Below, piece after piece: positions 44,645 through 56,816 of a DNA stretch of 64,000 nucleotides; within the stretch, counting starts at the first letter, position 1; the number at the start of each line of letters is the position of its first letter. A model generated the notes under the pieces. That model made no database searches, was not told the origin of the DNA, and saw nothing but the letters and a program-made list of their open reading frames with translations. The translations under genes were made by a program, and so were the position numbers. Origin of the DNA: Magnaporthiopsis rhizophila (lineage: Eukaryota; Ascomycota; Sordariomycetes; Magnaporthales; Magnaporthaceae); assembly GCA_003049465.1 (NCBI GenBank), contig PYSS01000024.1, positions 186,001 through 250,000 on the forward strand, read 5' to 3'.

Positions 44645-47600
44645 ATGTCTACGGAAACGAAAGAACTTGAGCTGGTCGATAGGGTCGACTTCAAGATTCT
44701 CGCCGTTGCAAATAATGAGCAAAAGCTACAAGCTCTCCTCAAGATCTACCTGGCACCCCTACTGCTAAAAGCCGGAAGCGAGCATGCGTCTGTGAGGAAG
44801 AAGGTGAGTGCCACGGTAGATGGGGGAAGCAAGCGAGGCGACATCTAGTCACTGACACCAAACGTACACTAGGTCATCGAGATATGCCAGAGACTGAAGG
44901 GATATATCCAAGCCCCAGGGTAGGTGTAGCCGCCCCTTTTCTCAGACCAAGTCGAACTGCTGCTGACGAAACTGAGCAGTGTCGTACTTCCTGTCAAGGA
45001 CCTCCTTACGCAGTTCAAGTCGACAGAACATGCGGTCATCCGGCATCTAGACTTGTTGTTCGTTCAGCACAGCATAGGCCGCATCGAGCCTGAAGAGCGC
45101 CGCGAGCTCGTCGCCTTGCTTCTTGTCGGCATCGGCACAAGATCACCAAGCAGTCCAAGGCTCTTCAACCTCCTACTTTGCGTGCTGCCCGACGTCAAGA
45201 TCCCGCCAAGAGGAAGCAAGGAAGATGCCGCTTTCAAGGACGAGATCGGCCTCTCGGACCCCAAGGATGCCATATTCGTCGCCGAGTGGCTCGGCAAGCT
45301 CCTCCTGCTCAAGCAGACGGCGGACGATTCGTTAGGCCTGTCCAAGGAAGACATCGAGTTCCTCACCCTGGGCAGCCGAGACACGTGGGCGTCGGCGCGT
45401 GGCACCAAGCTCGCCGACGCGCGCATCTGCGCTGTCAACTTCCTGGCCAGTGGCGCCTTCAAGGATGAAGAGCGTTTCATATCGAGCATCCTCGCCGCGG
45501 GCAACTCGGACGGCCGGATCTCGTCGGTGGGCGAGGACCTCCTTAAGAGGACCTCGGTGTCTGTCGAGGACACCAGGCACGTCGAGAGCCTCTTCTTGGC
45601 CCACGCCTGCCTGCCGCCGCCATACCGCACCCGGATCCTGACGCTCCTGGCCAGGTCCGCCGCGTCCGTGCAGTTCGTAAGCGAGATCATGCATGTGGTC
45701 AAGCTGGACATGGGCGAGCCTGCCGAGGACCTGATGGAGATGGACAGCGGCCCCGCTGCGGTGCGTATGAAGGCGCTGGGCCTGGAGCAGACAAAGCTGC
45801 ACAAGGCCCTCTTCGAGTACCTGAACTGGGTGGCCCGCGTCGGCCTCGGCACGCGCAACTTCTCTCTCGCCGCGCCGCTGATCGAGGTGCTCCGCGCGTT
45901 TGTGGCGGACCAAGGCTGGCCAGTGCCGCACCAGGCGCCGCTGTCGTCGGAACAGTCGGCGCTGCGGGCGCGCGCTTACGAGACCATCGGCTTGCTGGCC
46001 AGGACAGCGGTGCTGGACCAGCACGAGAGCGGCGTGCTGCTCAGCTTCCTCTTCCGCTCCCTGTCCGAGGACCCGTCCGACGTGGCCCCCAGCGTCGAGG
46101 GCGCGCTCCCCGGCCTGGTCCATTTTTTCGAGCACCCAACGTCCGACCAGCTGTTCCTGGTCCGCTCGATGCTGCGCACCTACATGACCACGCCCGTGCG
46201 CTACGGCTCCGAGGTCGTGCGCAGCGCTCGCACCGCCGCCGTCCGGTGCGCCAACCTGTACCTTCCGCTGTCCGACGTCACGGCCCGGTGGATCGACATC
46301 CTGGCGGTGGCGGACGCGCGTGACAAGCGCAGCGACGTCGTCGAGGAGGGCAAAAAGGGCTTGGACCCCTGGACCTACTACGCCAACGACGGCGCGTCCC
46401 CTGATCTGCCCGACTGGACGCAGATGGTGCGGACCTACTTCACCGAGATGATCCCGCATGCCGACGGCGCCTGGGACCCTCCCTCGGAGCGTCGCGGCTC
46501 CACCTACTTCGAAAATTTTGCCGGAGATCGGCTCCAGGCCTATTCTGTGGCGGTCAGGTACTGCACGAGCATACTGCTTCTGTCCGCTCTCCAGAAGGAA
46601 GTCAAGATCGAGCGAGGCTGGCGGAGCCGGCTGGAGAACAAGATTGGCTACGACCTCAACGCCCGCCAGCTCGTCCGGGAGTACCTGGCCGGCGTCGCGA
46701 GCCAGTCTCTCCTTGAGCTTCTCACAGCCGCTTTTGAAGGCATGCTCGAGGAAGAGCCACTGATCTCGGTCAAGTGCGCCGAATGCTTCGCCGACATCGC
46801 GCCGCTGGCGCCCAAGGCCGTGCTCGTGAGCCTCGCCGAAAGAGCCCCCGAGCTGCTGCCTCTCACCATATCCAACCGGGAAGATCTCCGCTCCGTCGGA
46901 GCCAGGGCATATGGCATCCTTGGCGCCCACCCTACCAACCCGGAACCTGCCATCGTCTGGGGCAGGAAATTCCTCCAAGATAAGGCTCGCGGATGGAAGA
47001 CAGCCGTTGGTAGCGATCTGAACGCCGCCCAAGGAGCCTTTGTGTCTCTCGCGCACTTGCTATCAAGATCAGCGTACTACTCGTCGACATATTTCACCTC
47101 TACGTCTGCCGCTGGTGGTTTCAACGACTTGCACACCATTCTGCCGAGCCCAAATGATCTGTCCACCACCTCTCCGTCATTCCAGAAGGCCATTTTCGAA
47201 ACGGTTATCCAGCTTTGGACCGCTGGTTTCCCTGCGCTGCCCGAGGGTGAGGCCAGATCCAAAGCCATCACTTCCTGGACCGATGTGCTCTCTGCTCAGG
47301 CGACGAAGGGCAACGTGCGAGCAATAACTGCTTTGGGACGCCTTCCCATTGCCCTGGCCAAGCTGGAAGACGAGGAAGCAACTTTGAACGCAATTCTCGC
47401 AAAGCTCTATGACCTCCACGAGATCAAGCAGGCTGAGGTACACTTTGCTGTAGGCGAGGCCATCACAGCAGCTGTGGCCCGCTGGGACGCCGGGGTAATA
47501 CAGCTTGAACTCAACGTAGAGACGAGTGACACGTCTCACCGCATCCCCAAGCGCAGCGCGAGCGTTTCTGCAGTACTTGACAAGCTGCTCCAGGACTGCA

Positions 47601-50401
47601 AGTCGACCAAGCCGTCGCTCCTCAAAGCATCCGGCATCTGGCTCTTCTGTTTCATCCAGCACTGCTCACACCTGCCAGAGATCCACTCGAGGCTTCGCGA
47701 GGGCCAGGCGGCTTTCATGCGTCTGCTCGGCGCGCGTGACGAGATTGTTCAGGAGACGGCTTCAAGGGGACTGTCGTTGGCGTACGAGAAAGGCGACGCG
47801 GCGCTCAGGGCAGACCTCGTGCGCGACCTCGTCGCCGCCTTTACGGGATCCGGACCCAAGCTCAACGTGGACCAAGACACGGAGCTGTTCGAGGCTGGCG
47901 CTCTGCCCACGGGCGAGGGCAAGTCCGTCACATCGTACAAGGACATCATCAGCCTGGCCAACGAGGTTGGAGACCAGAGCCTCGTCTACCGCTTCATGTC
48001 GCTCGCCACCAACGCCGCCACCTGGTCGACCAGGTCCGCATTCGGCCGCTTCGGCCTCAGCAGCCTCCTCTCCGAATCCGAGGTCGACCCCAAGCTGTAC
48101 CCCAAGCTGTACCGATACCGGTTCGACCCGAATCCCAACGTGCAAAAGTCGATGAACGACATATGGAAGGCGCTGGTCAAGGATTCGGGCGCCGTTATTG
48201 ACGCACACTTTGACGCCATCATGACCGACCTGCTCAAGAGCATTCTTGGCAAGGAGTGGAGAGTGCGCGAGGCCAGCTGCGCCGCCATCGCCGACCTGCT
48301 GTCTGGGCAGAACTTTGCCAAGTACGAGAAGTTCTATAAGCAGATCTGGCAAACTGCGGCCAAGGTCCTCGACGACGTCAAGGCCACCGTCCGGGAGGCT
48401 GCCTTCAAGCTTTGCCTCAGCCTTTCGAACACGCTCGTCCGGCACCTCCAAGACGGCGGCGGCACAGCGTCGAACTCGTCGGCGACCGCCAGGGCCATGA
48501 TCCACGAGGCCATGCCCTTCATCCTGTCGGAGAAGGGAATCCAGAGCAACGTCAAGGAGGTTCAAGGGATCACCATCGTTACTCTGGTGGATATGGCAAA
48601 GCATGGAGGCGACGCGCTGCGGCCCTACGTAGCAGACATCGTGCCCGCGTTCCTCAGCCTGCTCAGCACGGTTGAGCCCGAGGCCATCAACTACCACTAC
48701 CAGAGGGTGGGAGAGTCCAAGCGCGATAGAATCGACAAGCTCAGGAGCTCGCTCGTCTCGGCATCGCCGCTCATGCAAACCGTCGACGACTGTCTCCGCT
48801 GCGTTGACGCCGACACCATGCCTGCCGTGCTCGACCGCGTTGAGCAGACCATCAAGGAGGCCATCGGCATGCCCACCAAGATCGGCTGCAGCAAGCTGCT
48901 CGAGACGCTCTCCATCCGTCACGGCCCTACATTCGCGCCTCATGCCGCTCGCTTCCTGAAGCTGTTGCGCCGGCAGATCCTGGATCGCAACGACGAAGTC
49001 AGCGTTTCCTACGCCCGCGCTGCCGCCTATGTCATCCGCCTCACGCCCGACAGCGCCAAGCTCGAGCTCGCCGAGCACCTCGAGGGGCTCTACTTCTCGG
49101 CCGAGGACGAGACGCGCCGCCAGAGGGTCGCGGACGCGGTGCGCGCCGTGGCCGAGGTGTCGCCCGACCACTTCGCCGCGATCGAGACGCGGCTGCTGCC
49201 ACTCGCTTACGTCGCTAGGCACGACGCCGACAAGTACGCCGCCGTGGCGTTCGCAGCAGTCTGGACGCGGCACGCGGGCGGCCACCTCACCACGGCGCGA
49301 TACGCGGCCGAGATCGCCGAGCTCGCCAACCGCGGGCTCGAGTCGCCCCAGTGGGCGCTCAAGCACGGCGCGGCGCTCGCGGCCGGCGACGCCGTCCGCT
49401 CGATCCTCAAGGCGTCGGACAGCGGCGCGCAGGTCTTCGTTCCCGGCCTCAAGGCCGTCTGGCCCGCGCTGGACAAGGGGCTGGCGCTCAAGACGTTCGA
49501 CAAGAAGGAGAAGCTGCTGGACGCGCTGGCGGACCTGGCCGAGAAGGGCGGCGTGTTCTGGAAGGGTGACGCGGCGCTCGAGGAGCGCGTGGCCAAGATC
49601 GCGGTGCGCGAGGCCAAGCGCAACAACGACGCCTACCGCATCCCGGCCTTCAAGGCGCTCGGGCGCGTCGCCCGGGCCCACGAGGACATGGCCCGGCACA
49701 TGGACCGGGGCCAGGAGGTGGCCGCGGTCGTGCTGGCCATCGCCAAGCCGCACCTCGACGCCTTGGCGGAAGGAGGAAGCGGCGGCGGCAGCGGCGGCGA
49801 CAGCATGGACGTGGACGGCGGGGGGAGCGGCGCGGACCGGCGCGCGCGCGAGGAGCTGGTGGCCAAGACGGCCGAGGCGGCGCTGGAGCTGGTGGCGCGG
49901 GGCGGGTGCTGGGCGCCTAAGATGCGACTGTTCCCGTCGACGGCCTTGGGCGCCGTCATGGCCGCGCTCAGGCCGTACGTGACGGAGGCCACCTTCGCTG
50001 CCGCCCGCCGCTCGGTCTGGTACGACCTGGCGCGGTCGCTGCTCGCGGACGCGGCCGGTGCCGTCGAGGCCGAGCCGGGCCACGACGCCGCCGCCGTGGC
50101 CGGCTCGCTGGGCGCCGTCGTCGCCCGCTGGTTCGCGGCCACGCTGGACCTCGATCACGGCGCCGCCGACACCGGCACCGAGGCGCAGCGGGCGGCGCGG
50201 GCCGAGGCGGCGCGCGAGTGGGCGCGCGCCGTCCGCGTCGGCGTGTTCGGCGCCGTCGCCAGCGACAGTGATGACAGCGACGACAGCGCCCTCGCGCCCG
50301 TCGTGGCCGAGACGCTGGCGCTGCTGCGGGCTGCCGTCGGCCGTGACCGGTCGGCCGACGTCAGGAAGGTCCTGGGCGAGGCCATCACCGGGCTGGAGTA
50401 G
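44645..50401 (+). CDS. ecm29: Ecm29, proteasome-associated HEAT-repeat protein
   Basis: Exons 44645-44803, 44873-44919 and 44980-50401 give 1,875 residues, very close to the size of yeast Ecm29. The N-terminus (ELELVDRVDFKILAVANNEQ, then LLKIYLAPLLLKAGSEHASVRKK joined to VIEICQRLKGYIQ and VVLPVKDLL) is the conserved Ecm29 opening. The rest is all-helical HEAT-type repeat sequence, with LLKSILGKEWRVREASCAAIADLLSG in the conserved C-terminal half. Ecm29 binds the 26S proteasome, links core and regulatory particles and acts in proteasome quality control. The two small introns interrupt only the first 75 codons. A Gly/Ser/Asp-rich insert around residues 1,665-1,690 and an acidic Asp/Ser run near 1,835 are low-complexity additions. 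It is followed on the same strand by a Cdc48-adaptor gene. Confidence 0.95.
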
Positions 50402-51480
50402 GGGCTGTGTTTGTACAAGTAGAGATCATTGTGGAAGGAGTTGGCAGTCTGGTGTTTGCGATGTTTTTTGTTGGTTTTTTTTTTTATCTGTATATCTAAT
50501 TTTCATGAGTTTATTTTGTTTTAAGCATGCAATTTTCTGTATGTTCTTTTCCTGCTGCTTTTAATGTGTGAATGTCTTGTGGTCTGGAGCTTTTGGGACC
50601 TGGCGCATATAATGCGTGTCGTTCAAGCTGCCTTCCTCCATCAGATTTCTCCCAGTGGATTTCTAACACCAAGCTCGGCCAACACAGGATACAAGCAGCT
50701 CAAAAGGCAGTCACGATCTCGACTCCGACATGGATCCCAACCCAACAGACCTGGAGGCGTCCACAAACCCAAACACCAAGCGTGCAACCATGTTATCGAA
50801 CATCGCCTCCCGCGCTTTAAACCTCGATCTAGCCGGGCGCTGCAGCCCACACACAGCTCCCGGGTTTAGCGATACGTCCTCTAGTTCTGCCAAGGCGTCA
50901 TATTAACTGGGCAAGACAACGTGGCTCAGAACAATGGCCCATCACCAACAAGTCCAGGGTAGGCAGGGTCTACAGGGTAGTTGAACGGCCGCACACAACG
51001 GAGGCTTGCATCAACACTGCCTTCATACTTGCAGGCGGATCACGTGGAGCCCCATTGACTTCAATTGATTGGGCCGAAAATGCCCAACAGAGCCCCGCAG
51101 CTGCCAACCAGAGAGCCCACAACTGCGCACGGACGCCGGTTGCGTCACAAGCGGGCGCCTGGAGCTCCGAGCACGGGCCTGCATTTTTCCACCACCAAAG
51201 CCGGCTGAAGCGACAACATGGCGTACCTATCCTCAAACCTCGACCCAAACCAGGCCAGTCCAAGAAGCTTCACGCACGCTCCACAACAGCCCCGGGTTTC
51301 TCGTTGATGAGAAGACCTCGCGCGATCTTTTTACCTCTCACCGGAGCCGAGATTTAACCACAGCATCGCAGGACACACGTTTCCCAATCCCCGCCTGGGC
51401 GCTCTGCCCCACCATCTCCCTCCTCACCACTGCTTCCTGCCGAGTTCTCCTGTGACAGCGGCATCCCACGACCATTCGCC
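50402..51480. promoter_or_regulatory. Intergenic region between ECM29 and the UBX gene
   Basis: A 1.08-kb spacer holding the ECM29 3' UTR (T-rich to about 50,560) and the promoter and leader of the UBX gene (CT-rich just before its ATG). No gene is recognised. Confidence 0.5.
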
Positions 51481-53315
51481 ATGGCCGACACCCCGGGTGA
51501 CGCCTCGTCCAACAGCGAGGAAGTCCAGCTCCTGATGGACCTTACCGCGGTCACAGCTGACGTTGCTCGGAAGCTGCTCCAGATCACGCACAACAACGTC
51601 GAGACGGCGTGTACTCTCTGGTTCGACAACCCGGACATCGTAAACTCCCTCTCCAGCGTGCCCGCTGCGTCCTCGTCCTCGGCAGCCCAACCGCAGCCTC
51701 CATCCTCGAGCAATCCGCCATCGCTTTCGCACTCTACCGGCCGCGAGGATGCGAGCGGGATCATCCATATTGACAGCGACTCGGAAGACGACACCGACAT
51801 TGCTATGACCGGTTCGGCAGACGCGACCGGCGAGGCTGCCGCTGCTGTGGCTGCGGCCCGGTTTGCCCAGGAGGACGAGGACGCTGCCTACGCCCGGCGG
51901 CTTCAGGAGGAGCTGTACGGGGCCGGTGGGGTCAGTGGCAGCGCTGGCGGCGGAGGGCCTGGAGGCGCTCTCGACGACGACGTGCGCGCCCCGATTGCTC
52001 GCACTACCGAGACCCTGGTGGGCGGTGCCGATTACTCGGGTATGTTCCACGGTGGTCCAAGGATGCCACCCGACGATGAAGAAGAAGAAGCGGAGAGATT
52101 CTTGGCCGAGATGAGGAGGGAGCGGCAAGCTCGGAATGGTAGGTTTCCCCTTCCCTGGCGGTATCAGCAACCCTACCTCGCCCTCTAGCGTCAAGATCTA
52201 GACACTTTCTAACTGCCGAGGATATGCTTGGTTCTACAGAGTACAGAGCCAGCAGAGGCGCAGGCGTGTTTTCTCAGTCGGTCTGGGATGATGGCCCCCC
52301 AGCGGCGGGGAATTCGAACCAAGACAGCAACACCCGGAGGCTCGCCGAGCTCTTCAGGCCGCCACGCGAGATCCTCACACACCTGGACTGGGACGACACG
52401 AGGGAGGAAGGCAAGGACCAGAAGAAATGGATCCTGGTGAACCTGCAGGACATGTCTGTCTTCCAGTGCCAGCTGCTGAATCGGGACATATGGAAGGACG
52501 ATCGTGTGCAGCAGCTGGTGCGCGAGCGCTTCCTTTTCCTGCAGTACGATAAGGACCACGTCAACGCGAGACAATACATCCAGCTGTATCTGCCCAACGA
52601 GCAACACAAGATACCAGAGAACTACCCCCATATTTCCGTGGTGGACCCGCGGACGGGCGAGCAGATGAAGGTCTGGGCCGGTGTCGACTGCCCAACCCAG
52701 GCCGCTGACTTTGCCGACAAGCTCGAGGACTTCCTGGAGCGCTATAAGTTCCAGGGCAAGAACCCGGTGGCGCAGACGCGGCCACCCAAGAAGAAGGTGG
52801 ACGTGGACCGCATGACCGAGGAAGAGATGCTGCAGCTTGCCATGCAGAACAGCCTCGAGGGCGCCAACGGAGAGTCCACCGAGTCCTCGGCCAGACCTAG
52901 CATCCACGACCCAGACGAGCTCACGAGGGTTGACAAGGGCAAGCGCAAGGCTGCCGACGATGTCGACACCACCACTGACACACCGCCATCTGCTCCGCAA
53001 GAGGTGCAGTCGCCTTTTGCGAAGATACCATCCGACAGACCGCACGAGGAGCCGGCACCCGGCGGACCCGGCATCACCCGCATACAGTTCATGCACCCGG
53101 GCGGCAGGGTGGTGCGGCGGTTCGCGATGTCGGATCCGGTTTCGCGCGTCTACGAGTGGCTGAAGGCGTCACCACTGGATGAATCCAAGGCTGGGGTTGA
53201 GTTTGAGCTCAAGCGGATGCCGCAGGGCGTGGATTTGATTATGGACCTGGACAAGACGATCGAGGAGGCAGGCATCAAGCAGTCCACGCTAGCCGTCGAG
53301 TTTATCGAGAGCTAG
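51481..53315 (+). CDS. UBA-UAS-UBX protein, Cdc48/p97 adaptor (Ubx5/UBXN7 type)
   Basis: Exons 51481-52138 and 52240-53315 give 577 residues; the intron has GTAGGT, TCTAACTG and TTCTACAG. A UBA-like domain occupies residues about 13-50 (LLMDLTAVTADVARKLLQIT). A Ser-rich and acidic linker is followed by a thioredoxin-like UAS domain at about 255-390 (LFRPPREIL, KKWILVNLQD, FLFLQYDKDH, YPHISVVDPRTGE). A UIM-like helix lies at about 409-428 (TEEEMLQLAMQNSLEG), and a UBX domain at about 499-577 (TRIQFMHPGGRVVRRF, then MPQGVDLIM). This architecture is that of UBXN7 and yeast Ubx5, which bring Cdc48 to ubiquitylated substrates and cullin ligases. The usual FPR loop of the UBX domain reads MPQ here. 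Confidence 0.93.
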
Positions 53316-54138
53316 ATGTTGACCTCGCTCCTGGGTGGTAGGATCGTGGGCGACGTCTGATCGTTTCTACCCGATTGTGCCTGCCTCGGGCGTTTTCAGA
53401 ACTCAATGCCTGTTTGTCTTGGCAGGGGTTTCAGGTCTTCCACAGCTGGTTCCATGTCCACACAGCCACGATATCCCGACGATGCTTTCTTTCGTTACGT
53501 CTTACAGGTATTATTTACCACGGGAAACTTGAGGAAACAGTTCTCGTATGGATTCACAACATTTCCCTTCTTTTCGGTCCTTGGCTGGTGGGTTCCATTC
53601 TTCGGGTTCTCGTCAAAAGCATCTACTTCGCACACGCATCTTCCCTCAGTATTCTGGCCGAGAGGCAAGAAACAAGAGCGAGGAATGCAAGCTATTTCTT
53701 CTTTTCTTTTGATTTCGACGCTTCTTCCTAGCTCTCACGGATTATGCTTCCCAACACCACTCTGTGGTAATATTTTTTATTTTTTGTTTGCTTTTATTTT
53801 TTATTTTTTACGCTATAGACGAAGAGGGTAGGTACCTAACCATTGATGAATTCATGTGCCGATGGCCTTGCTGCCCACCGTGCATTTGGCGGGTGACCGA
53901 ATCGAGGCTTCTAATTCTCGTGCCATGCTGGCATCGGCAAGGCAAACCCCAATCTCTGGAAGACACTTCCGATCTCCGGCACCTCCCACAGGGTATGGGT
54001 CGCAAGGCAGCAGATATAGAAGACACCTTTCGACATTGGTGTCTGTCTTTCTTCTCTGCCTTCAATGGGTGCGGCCGCTTGGGGCGCTGGCAGATTTCAG
54101 CCCCAGGAACGGGCAGCCGTTGACGCCAAGACGGCCTC
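53316..54138. other. Convergent intergenic region
   Basis: 0.8 kb between the stops of the UBX gene (plus) and the MBL gene (minus). T-rich sequence at 53,760-53,815 suits 3' UTR. No gene recognised. Confidence 0.5.
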
Positions 54139-55275
54139 CTACGCCGCCGCTACAGCTTCATCGTCGGGCGCAAAATCGGCGAGGAAGGCCCAGCGCGTCT
54201 TCTCCCTCCAGCCCTTGGCCATCCAGTCGTTGGCCGGCTTTGGGTACAGGTCGACGACGCCGACGAGGGCGGTGTCGTGCGCGAATGCGGTGAAGATGTT
54301 GTCGTACGCGTCGGCCTCGATGACCTTGTCGACGCTGCGCTTGGCCTCGACGGCGTCGACGTGAACGGGAGAGCCGGCGGCGGGCACCATGAAGGGCGCG
54401 GCCAGGTCCCGGCCCGGGTGGATGGGCAGGAAGAGGCAGCCGGGGCAGGCGGCGAGGGCGTGGGCGGGGCGGTGGGCGTGGCGCGCGTGGCCGGCCAGCG
54501 GGTTGGGCGCGATGGCGTCGGGGAGGGGCACGTAGGGGCTCGGGCGCATCTCGCCGCAGTGGTGGACGACGTCGCCGCCCAGCAGCATGAAGGAGGGCGG
54601 GTCGGCCGTGGTGCGGGCGAGGGCCGACATGTGGCCGTGGGCGTGGCCGGGCGTGTCGAGCAGGTAGAAGCTGCCGTCGCCGTAAAAGTCGTAGGCGTCA
54701 AAGCCGCCGATGCGCAGCCGGTGCGGCGAGAAGTCGATCTCGCGCAACTCGCGGCCCCCCGCCCACGCCGTCTGGTCCACCGTCGACCCCGGGTCGGTCG
54801 GGTAGCCCGGCAGCACGTTCTCGCGGAAGCCGGGGCCGACGATGATGTCCGTCGTGGCCGGGAACGTCTGCGGGTCGCCCGTGTGGTCAAAATGCGCGTG
54901 CGACCAGATGATGGCGCCCACCTCGTCGAGCGCCTGCCCGTTCTCGCGCAGGATCGTGGCCACGTCCTTGTCGACGCGGACGGTGGACCCGCTGCTCTGG
55001 ACCATCTGGGCGACGGCGGGATTGCCCTTCTCCCAGTCCTTGCGCACGCCCAGGTCGAACAGGACCGTGCCGTACTTGTCTTGCGAGCTGGGGTGCTTGA
55101 TCATGAACGAGTACACGGGGCAGTCGAAGGTTTCGAAGCCGCGCATCTCGGGCTCCACAAACATCGCCGCCGAAAGCCCGCCCAAAAAGGCCGTGTCGAT
55201 GATGTAAACCTCGACCGTGTTCTTGGACGCCGGTATCTCCACCGGCGGTGGGACGGAACGGCGTGGCGTGGCCAT
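54139..55275 (-). CDS. Metallo-beta-lactamase-fold hydrolase (lactonase-like)
   Basis: A single exon of 378 residues. The zinc-binding motif HAHFDH is at 126-131. Further ligand candidates are His211 in DTPGHAHGH and Asp235 in LGGDVVHH. The N-terminal part, with the VEVYIIDTAF and GTVLFDLGVRKDW motifs, matches the fungal branch of MBL-fold proteins related to AHL lactonases. There is no signal peptide, so it should be cytosolic. Family members hydrolyse lactones, thioesters or esters with one or two zinc ions; the substrate here is not predictable. It is divergent from the kinase gene. Confidence 0.88.
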   Translation of the reverse strand: MATPRRSVPPPVEIPASKNTVEVYIIDTAFLGGLSAAMFVEPEMRGFETFDCPVYSFMIKHPSSQDKYGTVLFDLGVRKDWEKGNPAVAQMVQSSGSTVRVDKDVATILRENGQALDEVGAIIWSHAHFDHTGDPQTFPATTDIIVGPGFRENVLPGYPTDPGSTVDQTAWAGGRELREIDFSPHRLRIGGFDAYDFYGDGSFYLLDTPGHAHGHMSALARTTADPPSFMLLGGDVVHHCGEMRPSPYVPLPDAIAPNPLAGHARHAHRPAHALAACPGCLFLPIHPGRDLAAPFMVPAAGSPVHVDAVEAKRSVDKVIEADAYDNIFTAFAHDTALVGVVDLYPKPANDWMAKGWREKTRWAFLADFAPDDEAVAAA

Positions 55276-55951
55276 TGTATTTGCAGTGTTGGTTCCGTTG
55301 CGTTTTCGTACACGGCACAGTTTTTGTCTTGCGATGGAGGCTCTGCGGCTCTACCCTAGACTCACTCGATCCTGGTAGTGCTTTTGCGTGGTGGATGGAA
55401 GGTGGACAGACGGACACGTTCCCCTCCGGTTAAAACCTCCCTTTATATAGTCTATCTTCCGGACCTCCCGGCGTTTCGGGGTTATCACGAGCCTACGGCC
55501 GAGACCGTACCCCCGAAGCCGCCGGACGGGGTAAACGCTTTCGAGAGTAGAAGGGAGTGCGGTGGACGATGCATGTAACCTGGACCCTGTCGGGCGGGCG
55601 GAAGCTTTGGTTTTTGATGCGTTGATTCGTACGTGGTAGCCCGCTGACACTTTGGCAGCCACGGCAGCCTTCACAACGACTTCCTCTGGTGCCGTTATTG
55701 CAGGGCTCTTTGTCATGGATTGCAAATAGGTGCACAGTAGACAGTAGAATCACACTTTCCTGGCTGACCCTCCACGTGCCCTCCCACCCATCCATCCAAC
55801 GCTCCCCACCATGACTGCATAGCTCCCTTGTCCCTCCCGTTGTTTGGGTGTGGCAGGCTGACGAATGAGAGGCGGGCGGGAAATGGCGGCCATGTGTGAT
55901 GTGTGTGCACTTTCCTGATCTGTGGTTGGATTGTGTCTGGCGGAAGTAAAC

Positions 55952-55988
<37 letters not shown>

Positions 55989-56816
55989 CTGATTTTCAAT
56001 TACCCTTTCCCTTCCCTCCGCGCCATCCATCGTTTCGTGAATCACGGTGCCAATTTCCTTCGATTCCCCAGACAGGGCTAGCTCTGCGCCTTGTGCAGCT
56101 ATCAGAAAAGGCTGCGGTGCGTGAATGGCAGTTTTGGGCGTCCGTGCTTCGCTGCCAAAAGAAAAGGCACGGACCCGTGTGGAGAGCAAAGGGAGAAAAA
56201 CAATTGGTGCACGTCCGCGACTCCCTCACGGTCAAGCACCAAGATTAGCGGGCAATCCTTGTCTCGTCGAGTCTCTCGAGAGTGACCAGCTCACTTTTAT
56301 TATTTCCCGCCTTGCTTTTCCTCCCTTCTTTATTTCAATTGCTTTTCCCAGCCTCGGACTGCCTGCCGGACCCCATTGCTCGGCCGCACGTCGCCTCAGG
56401 TGTCGCGTTTGGACCAGCACGCACTGGATACCACCCAAACTGCTCCCCGCACTCCCTTTTCCGCCTGCCAACCCGCAAGGCCCCTCCCTCGACGCGACCC
56501 TAGCCCTGCCGCTGCCGCCGCCCCGACGACGACGACGCCGCCGACGACGGCCATTCCCGCCTAGAGCCGTCTCTGTTGGCCTGCCCCGTCGTTCATCCGT
56601 TCGCCTGCCCGGCCCCACGCACGAACCGGTGTTCCTGTCGTCCGATTTTGTCGTCCTGATTCGGATTCGGGTCCAAGTCTACACCGCACCCCTGGCCAAG
56701 AAGGGGTGTCCCAGGGTCCGGACCAGAGAAACCGAGAACCCAATTCGTCCGTGCCGCGCCCCGGCTTGGGACGCACACACACACATTCTCTCACACACGG
56801 ACACCTGCACCCAACC
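55276..56816. promoter_or_regulatory. Divergent promoter region, MBL hydrolase and GCK kinase
   Basis: 1.54 kb between two divergent starts. It contains the 33-nt A tract and, toward the kinase, long pyrimidine-rich and CA-rich leader sequence (ACACACACACA near 56,771). No gene recognised. Confidence 0.5.
55953..55985. repeat. Poly(A) tract, 33 nt
   Basis: Uninterrupted A run followed by CTCC, like the run at 17123. It lies in the divergent promoter region about 680 bp from the hydrolase start. Confidence 0.85.

Noticed and set aside
47762..50158. 798-codon antisense ORF (and a 574-codon one at 45332-47056)
   Set aside because: Both are antisense to the clearly coding ECM29 exon; GC-rich third positions create long open antisense frames.
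54277..55359. 360-codon plus-strand ORF
   Set aside because: Antisense shadow of the MBL-fold hydrolase, whose zinc motif makes the minus strand the coding one.
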